Positions 45,405 to 55,735 are shown, numbered from the stretch's first letter. The stretch is DNA of 61,815 nt from Pseudomonadota bacterium (GCA_008501585.1 QQUN01000001.1:1-61815); one strand, 5' to 3'. Numbers and translations are program-made. The notes: generated from the sequence alone by a model not told the origin.

Positions 45405-46040
45405 TCAGCGTCGGATCGCTGTAAAGAATCCGTCCGTAAAACAGCGCAGCGGCGCGTCGCTGCGCATCAGGCGCGCACGCAACACCGCCCCTTCCCAGCC
45501 CACCCAGAAGAATGCCGCCCAGTGCGCGCAATCGAGGTCGGCCGACAGCGCGCCCTCAGCCTGCGCCGCGCGCAGGCACTGTGCCAAGCGCGCCTGCCAG
45601 TCGGCAAACACCGCCTCCAGCCGGTCGCGGTAGGACTCCGGCAAGGCGCTCATCTCCTGCCCCAGGTTGCCGATCAGGCAGCCGCGGCGGAATTCATGCC
45701 GCGCAATGCCCGCCGCTGCGTCATCGACGAAATCCTCGATCCGTTGCAAGGCCGGCCGGTCAGTGGCCAGGAACCAGCGGTCCAGCTTGCGCGCAAAGTA
45801 ACCGGCGTAGGCCGCGATCACCGCGTGGCCGAAGGCTTCCTTGCTCTCGAAGTAGTGATAGAAGGAGCCCTTCGGCACGCCCACCTTCTTCAACACCTCC
45901 TCGATCCCCGTCGCCGAAAAACCTTTCTCGGTCAGCGTCGCCATGCCACAGCGCACCAGCGCATCGCGGGTGTCGAACGGCTCATTCTGGCGCTTCGGCG
46001 GACGTCCGCGACGGCGCGGCTCGATGTGGGTTTCGCTCAT
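45405..46040 (-). CDS. acuR: TetR family repressor, AcuR-like
   Basis: 211 residues starting at ATG 46040 (MSETHIEPRRRGRPPKRQ). TetR HTH GFSATGIEEVLKKVGVPKGSFYHYFESKEAFG; the effector domain contains RRGCLIGNLGQEMSALPESYRDRL and FWVGWEGAVLRARL, closely resembling AcuR of Rhodobacter, which responds to acrylate. Same strand and upstream of acuI; each gene has its own copy of the operator. Confidence 0.85.
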   Translation of the reverse strand: MSETHIEPRRRGRPPKRQNEPFDTRDALVRCGMATLTEKGFSATGIEEVLKKVGVPKGSFYHYFESKEAFGHAVIAAYAGYFARKLDRWFLATDRPALQRIEDFVDDAAAGIARHEFRRGCLIGNLGQEMSALPESYRDRLEAVFADWQARLAQCLRAAQAEGALSADLDCAHWAAFFWVGWEGAVLRARLMRSDAPLRCFTDGFFTAIRR

Positions 46041-46051
46041 GCAGCGAATAT

Positions 46052-46066
46052 TAGACCAGTCGTCTA
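46052..46066. promoter_or_regulatory. AcuR-type operator before acuR
   Basis: TAGACCAGTCGTCTA, sharing TAGACC and TCGTCTA with the site before acuI. It lies 11 bases upstream of the acuR ATG and so would block transcription or early elongation, consistent with autorepression. Confidence 0.75.
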
Positions 46067-46093
46067 GAAAATCAAGGCTTTTCGTCGGCGTCT

Positions 46094-46112
46094 GTTTCAC
46101 ATCTGTTTCAGT
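46094..46112. promoter_or_regulatory. Tandem CTGTTTCA, possible activator sites
   Basis: CTGTTTCA occurs at 46094-46101 and again at 46105-46112, 11 bp apart (one helical turn). A reverse-oriented partial match, CTGAAAC, lies at 46196-46202. The sites are 150-185 bases upstream of the sigma54 promoter, the usual distance for binding of an enhancer-type activator. Confidence 0.4.
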
Positions 46113-46262
46113 GCTGTCCTAAACCATCTGGCCGGCCGCCTTTGCGCACGGCACGCCACCCGCTGCCCGCCCATGTCAGCGGAAATCAAACCGGCCTGAA
46201 ACGCCCGCCACCAAAGGCTGTTGCGAATGCAGCCAAAATCACATCGGCATATCTCTGCAGAG

Positions 46263-46278
46263 TGGCCCGCTTGTTGCG
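46263..46278 (+). promoter_or_regulatory. Sigma54 (-24/-12) promoter
   Basis: TGGCCCGCTTGTTGCG matches TGGCACG-N4-TTGCW at all but two positions, with the invariant GG and GC correctly spaced. It lies 43 bases before the Rieske-protein ATG. An AcoR-type sigma54 activator is encoded at 51872 at the other end of the cluster. Confidence 0.8.
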
Positions 46279-46320
46279 AAGGCGGGGGAAAGAAAAATTT
46301 CAACGCAGCAGGAGACATGA

Positions 46321-46929
46321 ATGAAGCGTGACCAAAGCGGCGGCGCGGCAGGGTGCGGCGCCCAATGCAACGAGGGGCGGCGGGCGGCGCTGAAGCTGTG
46401 CGCGGGAACGGTGATCGGACTGGTCGCCGCGCCGAAGGACAGTGCCTTCGCCAACGAACCCAACCACGCACGCCCCCAGCCCGGCGACCGCCTGGTGCTG
46501 GCCGATGGCAGCCCGGTGGGCACCACGCCGCTGGGCCTCGACAGCGTCTCGGTGGGCGACAAACCGGTGTTCGCCTATCCGGTCGACCCGGCCACCGGCA
46601 CCGTGCGCGATGGCTCCCGGCTCAACCGCGTGGTGCTGATCCGACTGGATCCGGCCGCGCTCGATGAGCGCACCCGCGCCCGCGCCGCCGACGGCGTCCT
46701 CGCCTATTCGGCGGTGTGCACGCATCAGGGCTGTGACGTCACCGAATACAACCCGACCGAGAACGTCCTGTTCTGCTTTTGCCACTTCTCGAAATTCAAG
46801 CCGGCGCACGGCGGGGAGGTGGTTGAGGGGCCGGCACCGCGCAACCTGCCGATGCTGCCGCTGCGCATCGAGGGCGGCCAGCTGGTCGTCGCCGACACCT
46901 TCACTTCCCGACCCGGCGCCACCCTGTAA
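46321..46929 (+). CDS. TAT-exported Rieske iron-sulfur protein
   Basis: 202 residues. The twin-arginine motif NEGRRAALKL followed by a hydrophobic stretch indicates export of the folded protein. The Rieske motifs are CTHQGCDVTEY and CFCHFSKFKP, giving Cys-x-His and Cys-x-x-His ligands plus the two disulfide cysteines of bc1-type, high-potential Rieske proteins. The loop after the second motif lacks the usual Gly-Ser (CHGS reads CHFS). No cytochrome b or c1 gene is adjacent. It is 52 bases before the PQQ dehydrogenase gene and probably carries electrons from it. Confidence 0.85.
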   Translation: MKRDQSGGAAGCGAQCNEGRRAALKLCAGTVIGLVAAPKDSAFANEPNHARPQPGDRLVLADGSPVGTTPLGLDSVSVGDKPVFAYPVDPATGTVRDGSRLNRVVLIRLDPAALDERTRARAADGVLAYSAVCTHQGCDVTEYNPTENVLFCFCHFSKFKPAHGGEVVEGPAPRNLPMLPLRIEGGQLVVADTFTSRPGATL

Positions 46930-46981
46930 GGGGCGTCGCCGTTTTTTGCTCGACCCACCAAGAGGACCGCAGGAGACATCC

Positions 46982-48703
46982 ATGAACAAGAATCTGAAAC
47001 CACTCGTCGCCGCGCTGTTGCTGGCACCCATGCTCGCCACGGCGGCACTGCCCCCCTATGCCCCGGTGACCGACCAGCGGCTCGACAAGCCCGAGCCGCA
47101 CAACTGGTTGTCCTACCGGGGCAACTACGCCGGCTGGGGCTACAGCCCGCTGAGCCAGATCAACTCGGACAACGTCGGCAAGCTGACGCTGGCCTGGTCT
47201 TACGCCACCGGGATGACCGAGGGTCACCAGTCGCCGCCGATCGTCAACAACGGCTACATGTACATCACCACGCCGAACAACCAGGTGATCGCGCTGGAAG
47301 CGGCCACCGGCAAGGAGCTGTGGCGCTACAAGAAGGCCATCCCCGAGGAACTGCAGCAGCTGCACCCGACCAACCGCGGCGTGGCGCTGTATGGCAATCG
47401 CGTCTATCTGGCCACCACCGACGCCAACCTGGTGGCGCTGGACGCGACCACCGGCAAGGAGTTGTGGCGCACCCAGGTGGCCGACTGGCGCAAGGGCTAC
47501 TACATGACGCTCGCGCCGCTGGCCGCCAAGGGCAAGATCATGATCGGCTCCTCGGGCGGCGAATACGGTATCCGCGGCTTTGTGGCGGCCTTCGACGCCG
47601 AGACCGGCAAGGAAGCCTGGCGGACCTATACCATCCCCGCGCCGGGCGAGCCCGGCGGCGACACCTGGCCGGGCGACACCTACAAGCGCGGCGGCGGTTC
47701 GGTGTGGATCACCGGCACCTATGACGCGGACACCAACATTGCCTACTGGGGCGTCGGCAACGCCGGCCCGTGGATGCCCGACACCCGCGCCGGCGACAAC
47801 CTGTATGCCAACTCGACCATCGCGCTCGATGTCGACACCGGCAAGCTCAAGGGCTACCACCAGTACCACCACAACGACGCCTGGGACTGGGACGAGGTGT
47901 CCGCGCCGCTGCTGATCGACATGCCGTACAAGGGCCGCAACATCAAGTCCCTGGTGCATGCCGGCCGCAACGGTTACCTGTGGCTGCTCGACCGCGAGAA
48001 GGGCGGCAAGATCGGCTTCGTGGACGCCTGGCCGTTCGTCGAGCAGAACGTGTTCAAGCACATCGATCCGAAGACCGGCCGGCCGACCTATGCCGAGGAC
48101 CGCATCCCCGGCACCGGCAAGACCGTGCAGTTCTGCCCCTCGCTGTGGGGCGGCAAGGACTGGCCGCCCGAGGCCTACAACCCGAAGACCGGCCTGCTCT
48201 ACATCCCGGCCAACAACCACCTGTGCTCCGAACTCACCGGCGAACCGACCAAGTATCAGGAAGGCCAGCTCTATATCGGCGTCGCGCTGCAGAACATTCT
48301 CACCAACGTGCGCATCGGCGAGAAAGCCAAAACATCCGTGGGCGAGGTTCAGGCCTGGGACATCAAGACCGGCAAGCAGGTGTGGACCCACACCTACCCC
48401 GAGATGAACTGGGGCCCGCTGCTGACCACCGGCGGCAACCTGCTCTTCGGCGGCGGCACCAACGACCGGGAGTTCCGCGCCTTTGATGCCACCAGCGGCA
48501 AGCTGCTGTGGCAGTTCCCGGCACCGTCCGGCGTCACCGGCGTGCCCTCGAGCTTCGAGATCGACGGCGAGCAGTACATCGCCGTTCAGTCGGGCTGGGG
48601 GGTCGATGCCCAGCGCATGCAAGGCGCCTTCGATGCCGTGCTGCCGCACAAGACCGTCGTCCCGCAGGGCGGCACGCTGATGGTGTTCAAGCTCTCCCGC
48701 TAA
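46982..48703 (+). CDS. PQQ-dependent alcohol dehydrogenase, lanthanide-type
   Basis: 573 residues with a signal peptide (LVAALLLAPMLATAALPP) and an eight-bladed quinoprotein propeller with several W-motifs (TGKELWRY, TGKELWRT, TGKLLWQF). Metal/PQQ residues: Glu194 (GGEYGIRGF), Asn260 (GNAGPW), catalytic Asp302 and Asp304 in WDWDEV. Asp two residues after the catalytic Asp marks lanthanide-using XoxF/ExaF/PedH enzymes. The vicinal Cys-Cys found in most of the family is absent (Gln-Leu at 126-127 before NRG). No C-terminal cytochrome domain. Oxidises a primary alcohol or diol in the periplasm. Confidence 0.92.
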   Translation: MNKNLKPLVAALLLAPMLATAALPPYAPVTDQRLDKPEPHNWLSYRGNYAGWGYSPLSQINSDNVGKLTLAWSYATGMTEGHQSPPIVNNGYMYITTPNNQVIALEAATGKELWRYKKAIPEELQQLHPTNRGVALYGNRVYLATTDANLVALDATTGKELWRTQVADWRKGYYMTLAPLAAKGKIMIGSSGGEYGIRGFVAAFDAETGKEAWRTYTIPAPGEPGGDTWPGDTYKRGGGSVWITGTYDADTNIAYWGVGNAGPWMPDTRAGDNLYANSTIALDVDTGKLKGYHQYHHNDAWDWDEVSAPLLIDMPYKGRNIKSLVHAGRNGYLWLLDREKGGKIGFVDAWPFVEQNVFKHIDPKTGRPTYAEDRIPGTGKTVQFCPSLWGGKDWPPEAYNPKTGLLYIPANNHLCSELTGEPTKYQEGQLYIGVALQNILTNVRIGEKAKTSVGEVQAWDIKTGKQVWTHTYPEMNWGPLLTTGGNLLFGGGTNDREFRAFDATSGKLLWQFPAPSGVTGVPSSFEIDGEQYIAVQSGWGVDAQRMQGAFDAVLPHKTVVPQGGTLMVFKLSR

Positions 48704-48732
48704 ACCCGCACACCGTTTCGTGACGCATTCCC

Positions 48733-48752
48733 GATCCGCCACCGGGCGGATC
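48733..48752. other. Intercistronic hairpin
   Basis: GATCCGCC / GGCGGATC with an ACCG loop, 30 bases after the PQQ dehydrogenase stop and without a T-run. It may stabilise the upstream message or cause partial polarity within the operon. Confidence 0.45.
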
Positions 48753-48802
48753 GCGGGATCGCTGTCGCCCAGAAAAACCGAATCCGACCAAGGAAACCCA
48801 TC

Positions 48803-49642
48803 ATGACCCAAGCTTCATCGCACCTGCGCCGCCTGCTGCTCGGCAGCGCCCTGCTCCTGTCGAGCCTCGCCCAGGCACAGACCACCTTCGACGTCATCGG
48901 CCCGCACGAATACGAGCTGCCGGTGGGCTTCGAGCCGTTCAACGTCTTCGTGCAGTACGCCTACGTCCAGCGCAACAACCGGAAGTTCGACACCGACGGC
49001 GACCGCGTCAAGGGCTCGGGCAGCACCACCATCGTCGGCCTGTCGAAGTACGTCCGCTTCTGGACGCCGGAGTCGAACCCCAACATCGGCCTCGCCTACG
49101 AAGTCATCGTCCCGGAAATCAGCGTGCGCGACCACCGCGCCAACACCCAGGCCAGCGGCATCGGCGATCCGCTCACCGGCTTCGCCATCTGGTACAAGCC
49201 CACGCCCGACAGCACGCTCGGCTTCCAGTCCTTCATCCAGATCCCGGCCGGCGGCTCCGATGTCAGCGACACCAACTGGAAGAACCTCTCCAGCGTGCTG
49301 TGGGATGTGCGCCTGACCGACCGCCTCGGCTGGACGGCCGACGCCGGGTTCGTCTTCCAGGGCGAGAAGACCGACGGCACCCGGCCGGGCACCTCCTTCC
49401 ACACCAACCAGCGCCTGGGCTACCGCGCCACCCCCTTGCTCGAGCCCTTCGTGGCGGTGGACTACGAGCGCTCGGCCAAGACGTCGACGGTGGCCGGCAG
49501 CCACGTCCTCGACGCCGGCCTGGGGCTGATGCTGCATACCTTCGACAACCAGTCCATCACCCTGCGCTATTCCAAGAGCGTCAGCGGTGAGAACCACGCC
49601 GCCAACAACAGCTTCAACCTCAAGTACGCCTACGTGTGGTGA
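48803..49642 (+). CDS. Outer-membrane channel-like protein (MetA-pathway phenol family)
   Basis: 279 residues with a signal peptide (LLLGSALLLSSLAQAQ). The mature part has alternating beta-strand patterns and ends in an aromatic residue (NLKYAYVW), typical of outer-membrane barrels. It resembles the transporter-like family with Phenol_MetA_deg (SphA-type) domain, linked to uptake of alcohols and aromatics. In this operon it may admit the substrate of the quinoprotein. Confidence 0.75.
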   Translation: MTQASSHLRRLLLGSALLLSSLAQAQTTFDVIGPHEYELPVGFEPFNVFVQYAYVQRNNRKFDTDGDRVKGSGSTTIVGLSKYVRFWTPESNPNIGLAYEVIVPEISVRDHRANTQASGIGDPLTGFAIWYKPTPDSTLGFQSFIQIPAGGSDVSDTNWKNLSSVLWDVRLTDRLGWTADAGFVFQGEKTDGTRPGTSFHTNQRLGYRATPLLEPFVAVDYERSAKTSTVAGSHVLDAGLGLMLHTFDNQSITLRYSKSVSGENHAANNSFNLKYAYVW

Positions 49643-49697
49643 CGCCATGGCCGGCCCGGCCGGCCGTGGCACCTGAAAAAATTCCAAGGAGACACCC

Positions 49698-50165
49698 ATG
49701 AAATTCCTTCACGCCCTTGCTTTGAGCATCGCCCTGCTGGTCGCGCTTTGGGTCTACCTGAGCGTCGGCAACCCGGACTTCCGCTTCACCCCCTGGATCG
49801 GCTTCGTCGCCTGGGCCGCCTACTTCGCCGCCGGCGGCGGCGCGGACGGCGTACGCAAGTCGATCGCCGCCGGGCTGGCCGGTGCGCTGCTCACCGCCGT
49901 CACGCTGTACGGCGTCCAGGCGCTCGGCGGCAGCCTGGTGGCCTTGATCGGTCTGGTCGCGGTCCTCGCCTTCGTGCTCGTCGCCATGGCCGACATCCCG
50001 GCGCTGGCCTACACCCCCGCTGCCTTCCTGGGCGCCGCCTGCTTCTTCGGCTCGGGCGCCAAGCTCGACGCCAGCGCCCTGTTCGTCTGCGTGACCTGGT
50101 GTCTCGGCGTGCTCTTCGGCCTGCTCTCCGAACACATCGGCAAACGCCTCGCCCGCCCGGCCTGA
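49698..50165 (+). CDS. DUF1097 membrane protein
   Basis: 155 residues with five hydrophobic helices; PDFRFTPWIGFVAWAAYFAAGG and the small-residue-rich core fit DUF1097 (YcdZ-like). Function unknown; its place between the outer-membrane protein and the aldehyde dehydrogenase suggests a role in substrate or aldehyde passage across the inner membrane. AAGGAGA ribosome site. Confidence 0.75.
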   Translation: MKFLHALALSIALLVALWVYLSVGNPDFRFTPWIGFVAWAAYFAAGGGADGVRKSIAAGLAGALLTAVTLYGVQALGGSLVALIGLVAVLAFVLVAMADIPALAYTPAAFLGAACFFGSGAKLDASALFVCVTWCLGVLFGLLSEHIGKRLARPA

Positions 50166-50221
50166 CCGGCCAACGCCCCGCCAACCCCAACGTTGCAACC
50201 CCCATCCCCTGGAGAAATACC

Positions 50222-51661
50222 ATGACGAGGAAACTGGAAAACTTCATCAACGGCCGCTTTGTCAGCGGCGACGGCCTCGAACACATCGAGGTCCGCAACC
50301 CCGCCAACGGTGAGCTGCTCGCCCACTTCCCGCTATCCAACCAGGCCGTGGTTGACGAGGCCTTGCACGCCGCGCGGCGCGCTCAGCCGGCCTGGGAAGC
50401 ACTGCCGGCGATCCAGCGGGCCGGCTATCTGCGCAAGATCGCCAGCCGTATCCGCAGCAACGCCGAGGCGCTGGCCGACACCATCACCCGCGAGCAGGGC
50501 AAGGTGCTCGGCCTGGCCCGGGTGGAGGTCGACTTCACCGCCGACTACATCGACTACATGGCCGAGTGGGCCCGCCGGATCGAAGGCGAGGTGATCCCCA
50601 GCGACCGCGTCGGCGAGAGCATCTTCCTGATGCGCCGCCCCATCGGCGTCACCGTCGGCATCCTGCCGTGGAACTTCCCGTTCTTCCTCATCGCGCGGAA
50701 GATGGCCCCGGCGCTGGTCACCGGCAACACCATCGTCATCAAGCCCAGCGAAGAGACGCCGATCAACGCCTTCGACTTCGCCCGCCTGGTCGACCAGGCC
50801 GAATTGCCGCCGGGGGTGTTCAACGTGGTCGGCGGCAATGGCGCCGGTGCCGGCGCGCAACTGGCCGGCTCCCCTGCGGTCAATCTGGTCAGCTTCACCG
50901 GCAGCGTGGCCACCGGCAAGCGCATCATGGCCGCCGCCGCCCCCAACCTGACCCGTGTCAACCTCGAGCTCGGCGGCAAGGCACCGGCCATCGTCACCGC
51001 CCAGGCCGACCTCGACCTGGCCGCCAAGGCCATCTGCGACTCGCGGGTGATCAACACCGGGCAAGTGTGCAACTGCGCCGAGCGGGTCTATGTCGAGCGG
51101 GCCGTCGCCCGGGAGTTCACCGACAAGGTCACGCGGCGGATGGCCGATGTGCGCTTTGGCGACCCCATCGCCGACCCGTCGGTGCACATGGGGCCGCTGG
51201 TCAACAAGACCGGGCTGGACAAAGTCGCCGCCATGGTCGACCGTGCCCGCGCCGACGGTGCCGAGGCGGTGCTGGGCGGCAGCGTGGCCCCGGGTGACAC
51301 CGGCTATCACTATCTGCCGACGGTGCTGGTCAACTGCCGGCACGACATGGAGATCATGCGCGCCGAAATCTTCGGGCCGGTATTGCCGATCCAGGTGGTC
51401 GACAGCCTCGACGAAGCCATCGCCTGCGCCAACGACTCCGACTACGGCCTGACCTCGTCGATCTTCACCCGCGACCTGAAAGAAGCGATGCACGCCTGCA
51501 ACGCGCTGAAGTTCGGCGAGACCTACGTCAACCGCGAGCACTTCGAAGCCATGCAGGGCTTCCATGCCGGCCGGCGGCACTCCGGCATTGGCGGCGCCGA
51601 CGGCAAGCACGGCCTGCTCGAGTACACCGAAACACAGGTGGTGTACCTGCAGCACGGCTGA
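50222..51661 (+). CDS. aldA: Aldehyde dehydrogenase, lactaldehyde/glycolaldehyde (AldA) type
   Basis: 479 residues, close along the whole length to E. coli AldA as I recall it (FTADYIDYMAEWARR, TGILPWNFPFFLIARKMAPAL-like, DSRVINTGQVCNCAERVYV, FGETYVNREHFEAMQGFHAG). Catalytic Cys is in GQVCNCAERV and Glu in NLELGGKAP. No signal peptide, so cytosolic and NAD-dependent. AldA oxidises lactaldehyde and glycolaldehyde, which suggests the quinoprotein's substrate is a small diol, but ethanol-type substrates are also possible. Confidence 0.9.
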   Translation: MTRKLENFINGRFVSGDGLEHIEVRNPANGELLAHFPLSNQAVVDEALHAARRAQPAWEALPAIQRAGYLRKIASRIRSNAEALADTITREQGKVLGLARVEVDFTADYIDYMAEWARRIEGEVIPSDRVGESIFLMRRPIGVTVGILPWNFPFFLIARKMAPALVTGNTIVIKPSEETPINAFDFARLVDQAELPPGVFNVVGGNGAGAGAQLAGSPAVNLVSFTGSVATGKRIMAAAAPNLTRVNLELGGKAPAIVTAQADLDLAAKAICDSRVINTGQVCNCAERVYVERAVAREFTDKVTRRMADVRFGDPIADPSVHMGPLVNKTGLDKVAAMVDRARADGAEAVLGGSVAPGDTGYHYLPTVLVNCRHDMEIMRAEIFGPVLPIQVVDSLDEAIACANDSDYGLTSSIFTRDLKEAMHACNALKFGETYVNREHFEAMQGFHAGRRHSGIGGADGKHGLLEYTETQVVYLQHG

Positions 51662-51703
51662 GCACCGGGGCGCACCGCCCCGACACCCGCCTCCTCCTTT
51701 GGC

Positions 51704-51732
51704 CGGCTACGCCCGCGTAGCCGCCTTTTTTT
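51704..51732 (+). terminator. Terminator after aldA
   Basis: CGGCTACGC / GCGTAGCCG stem with a two-base centre (effectively a small loop), followed by CCTTTTTTT, about 43 bases after the aldA stop. It ends the operon before the regulator gene. Confidence 0.85.
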
Positions 51733-51871
51733 CACCGGCTGCGTCCGCGCGCACAGAAAGAAGCCCGGCCTGCCTTGATGCCGTCCCGCACGGCACCTAC
51801 TATTCACCGATACACCGAAAGAACTATAAGGGGCATGGTCATCGCCAATGTCCCGACGTGGGGAGACCACA

Positions 51872-53776
<1,905 letters not shown>

Positions 53777-53855
53777 ACGCCCGGCCGCCCTCGCGCACGC
53801 ACCGGCCGTGCCCCTGCCTGAGCGGCACCGGGGCAAGGCGGCTCACGCCCGGTGC

Positions 53856-54539
53856 CTACGCCGGGTCCGCCGCCTGCAACGCCGACAGCGAGGCCACCAG
53901 GTCGGCAAAGCGCTCGCCCTGCACCACCACATGCCGCTGCAGCGTATCGGCCGCCGCCTCGCCGTCGCCGTTGAGGATGCTGTCGACGATCGCCTGGTGT
54001 TCTGAATAAGACGTGCGCATGCGGTTCCGGACCCGCAGCTGCAAGCGCCGATAGGGGCGCAGCCGGCGGTGCAGCGCATCGGCCTGCTCGGCCAGGAAGC
54101 TGTTGTGGCTGGCCTGGTAGATGCGCTGGTGGAAGACCTCGTTGAGTCGGTAGTAGGCGTCCGGATCGTCGGCGTCGCGGGCGCTCTCGCACGCCCGATG
54201 GGCCTCGAGCAGGTTAGCCTGCTCCGCGGGCGTGATGCGCCGGGCGGCGAGCCGGCCGCACATGGCCTCAAGCTCGGCCATGACCTCGAACATCTCGCAC
54301 AAGCGGGTCGGGCTGGCCTTGGCCACGATGGCGCCACGGCGTGGGCGCATCTCGATCATGCCGGCGGAGGCCAGGTGGATCAGCGCCTCGCGCACGGGCG
54401 TGCGCGACACGCCGAACTCGTCGGCCAGATCCTGTTCATCCAGACGCATGCCCGGACGGTACTGCCCGGTGACGATGCGCTCCTCGATTTCCTCGCCCAG
54501 TTGTTCCGAGCGCCGCAAGGGTGCCGCAATCTCACTCAT
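53856..54539 (-). CDS. GntR family regulator (FCD type), MdcY/MatR-like
   Basis: 227 residues. Winged HTH (LDEQDLADEFGVSRTPVREALIHLASAGMIEMRPRRGA) and FCD ligand domain with metal-binding His/Asp pattern (RLNEVFHQRIY, SEHQAIVDSI). Divergent from the TRAP-mdc genes. Known malonate regulators MdcY and MatR are GntR proteins, and a matching operator lies in the intergenic space, so it probably represses the island in the absence of malonate. Confidence 0.88.
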   Translation of the reverse strand: MSEIAAPLRRSEQLGEEIEERIVTGQYRPGMRLDEQDLADEFGVSRTPVREALIHLASAGMIEMRPRRGAIVAKASPTRLCEMFEVMAELEAMCGRLAARRITPAEQANLLEAHRACESARDADDPDAYYRLNEVFHQRIYQASHNSFLAEQADALHRRLRPYRRLQLRVRNRMRTSYSEHQAIVDSILNGDGEAAADTLQRHVVVQGERFADLVASLSALQAADPA

Positions 54540-54612
54540 ACATTCCCCCGGTGGTTGGACGTGACGCTTTTATTATACGTGACACTTGACATCGAATACA
54601 CATCTGCCTAGC

Positions 54613-54622
54613 TTGTATACAA
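54613..54622. promoter_or_regulatory. GntR operator TTGTATACAA
   Basis: Perfect 10-bp palindrome TTGTATACAA, of the type bound by FCD-GntR regulators; I recall ATTGTATACAAT as the MdcY site. It lies between the divergent gntR and dctP starts, 94 bases before dctP. Confidence 0.7.
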
Positions 54623-54706
54623 AATAAAAACGATTGCATGCATGAACGGGTTCTGGCGTCAGAGGGGCGCCCCGGACATGAATTACAACCACAGAAGGAG
54701 ACTCAC

Positions 54707-55735
54707 ATGACGAAGCAACCGATTCGGGCGCTCGTGTCCGCCCTGATCAGCGCCACCTTCGTGGCCATGGCACCGGCCACGGTCCAGGCTGCCGACACCA
54801 CGGTGCTGAAGCTCTCGCACCAGTTCCCGGCCTCGAACGGCCCCGACGGCGACTTCCGCGACCAGCTGGCGCAGAAGTTTGCCGCCGAGGTGGCGCAGAA
54901 GACCGGCGGCTCGCTGAAGATCGAAATCTATCCCGGCAGCTCGCTGATGAAGACCAAGAGCCAGTTTAGCGCCCTGCGCAAGGGCACGCTGGATCTGTCG
55001 GTGCTGCCGCTGGCGTATGGCGGTGGCGAGGTACCCGAAGTCACCCTCACCCTGATGCCGGCCCTGGTGCAAAGCTACGAGCAGGGCCTGCGCTGGAAGA
55101 CCGCCCCCATCGGCACCGAGCTGGAAAAGATCCTCGAAGCCAAGGGCATGAAGATCCTCACCTGGGTGTGGCAGGCCGGCGGCATCGCCAGCCGCGACAA
55201 GCCGATCACCCTCCCCGAGCACATGAAGGGCCTGAAGGTGCGCGGCGGCGACCGCAGCATGGACCTGCTCATCAACGGCGCCGGCGGCGCGGCCACCAAC
55301 CTGCCCTCGAGCGAGATCTACAGCGCCATGTCCACCGGCGTGCTCGACGCGGCCCTGACCTCCAGCACCTCGCTGATCAGCTACCGCCTCAACGAAGTGG
55401 CCAAGTCGGTGACCACCGCCCGCGGCAAGACCTTCTGGTTCATGTTCGAGCCGCTGCTCATCTCCATGGAAGCCTGGAACCGCCTCACCCCCGAGCAGCA
55501 GAAGGTGGTGACCGAGGTCGGCGCCTCGCTCGAGCCCTTCGCCATGGAAGGCGCCAAGCGTGACGATGCGCGCCTGGCCGAGGTCTATGCCGCCTCCGGC
55601 GACACCGTGGTGGACATGGACGACGCCGCCTTCGCCCAATGGGTGGCCATTGCCAAGGAAACCGCCTACAAGCATTTTGCCGAGAGCGTGAAGAACGGTC
55701 AGGCGCTGCTGGACATGGCCCAGTCGGTGAAGTGA
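54707..55735 (+). CDS. TRAP transporter solute-binding protein (probable malonate)
   Basis: 342 residues, DctP family. Signal peptide RALVSALISATFVAMAPATVQA. The body TVLKLSHQFPAS and LKVRGGDRSMDLLINGAGG, with the ligand-binding Arg in the latter, fits TRAP carboxylate receptors. It captures the substrate in the periplasm. Ribosome site AGAAGGAG. Genetic linkage to malonate decarboxylase suggests malonate. Confidence 0.9.
   Translation: MTKQPIRALVSALISATFVAMAPATVQAADTTVLKLSHQFPASNGPDGDFRDQLAQKFAAEVAQKTGGSLKIEIYPGSSLMKTKSQFSALRKGTLDLSVLPLAYGGGEVPEVTLTLMPALVQSYEQGLRWKTAPIGTELEKILEAKGMKILTWVWQAGGIASRDKPITLPEHMKGLKVRGGDRSMDLLINGAGGAATNLPSSEIYSAMSTGVLDAALTSSTSLISYRLNEVAKSVTTARGKTFWFMFEPLLISMEAWNRLTPEQQKVVTEVGASLEPFAMEGAKRDDARLAEVYAASGDTVVDMDDAAFAQWVAIAKETAYKHFAESVKNGQALLDMAQSVK

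Noticed and set aside
46982-48703. Assignment as calcium methanol dehydrogenase MxaF
   Set aside because: The Asp at +2 from the catalytic Asp and lack of mxaJGI genes argue against MxaF.
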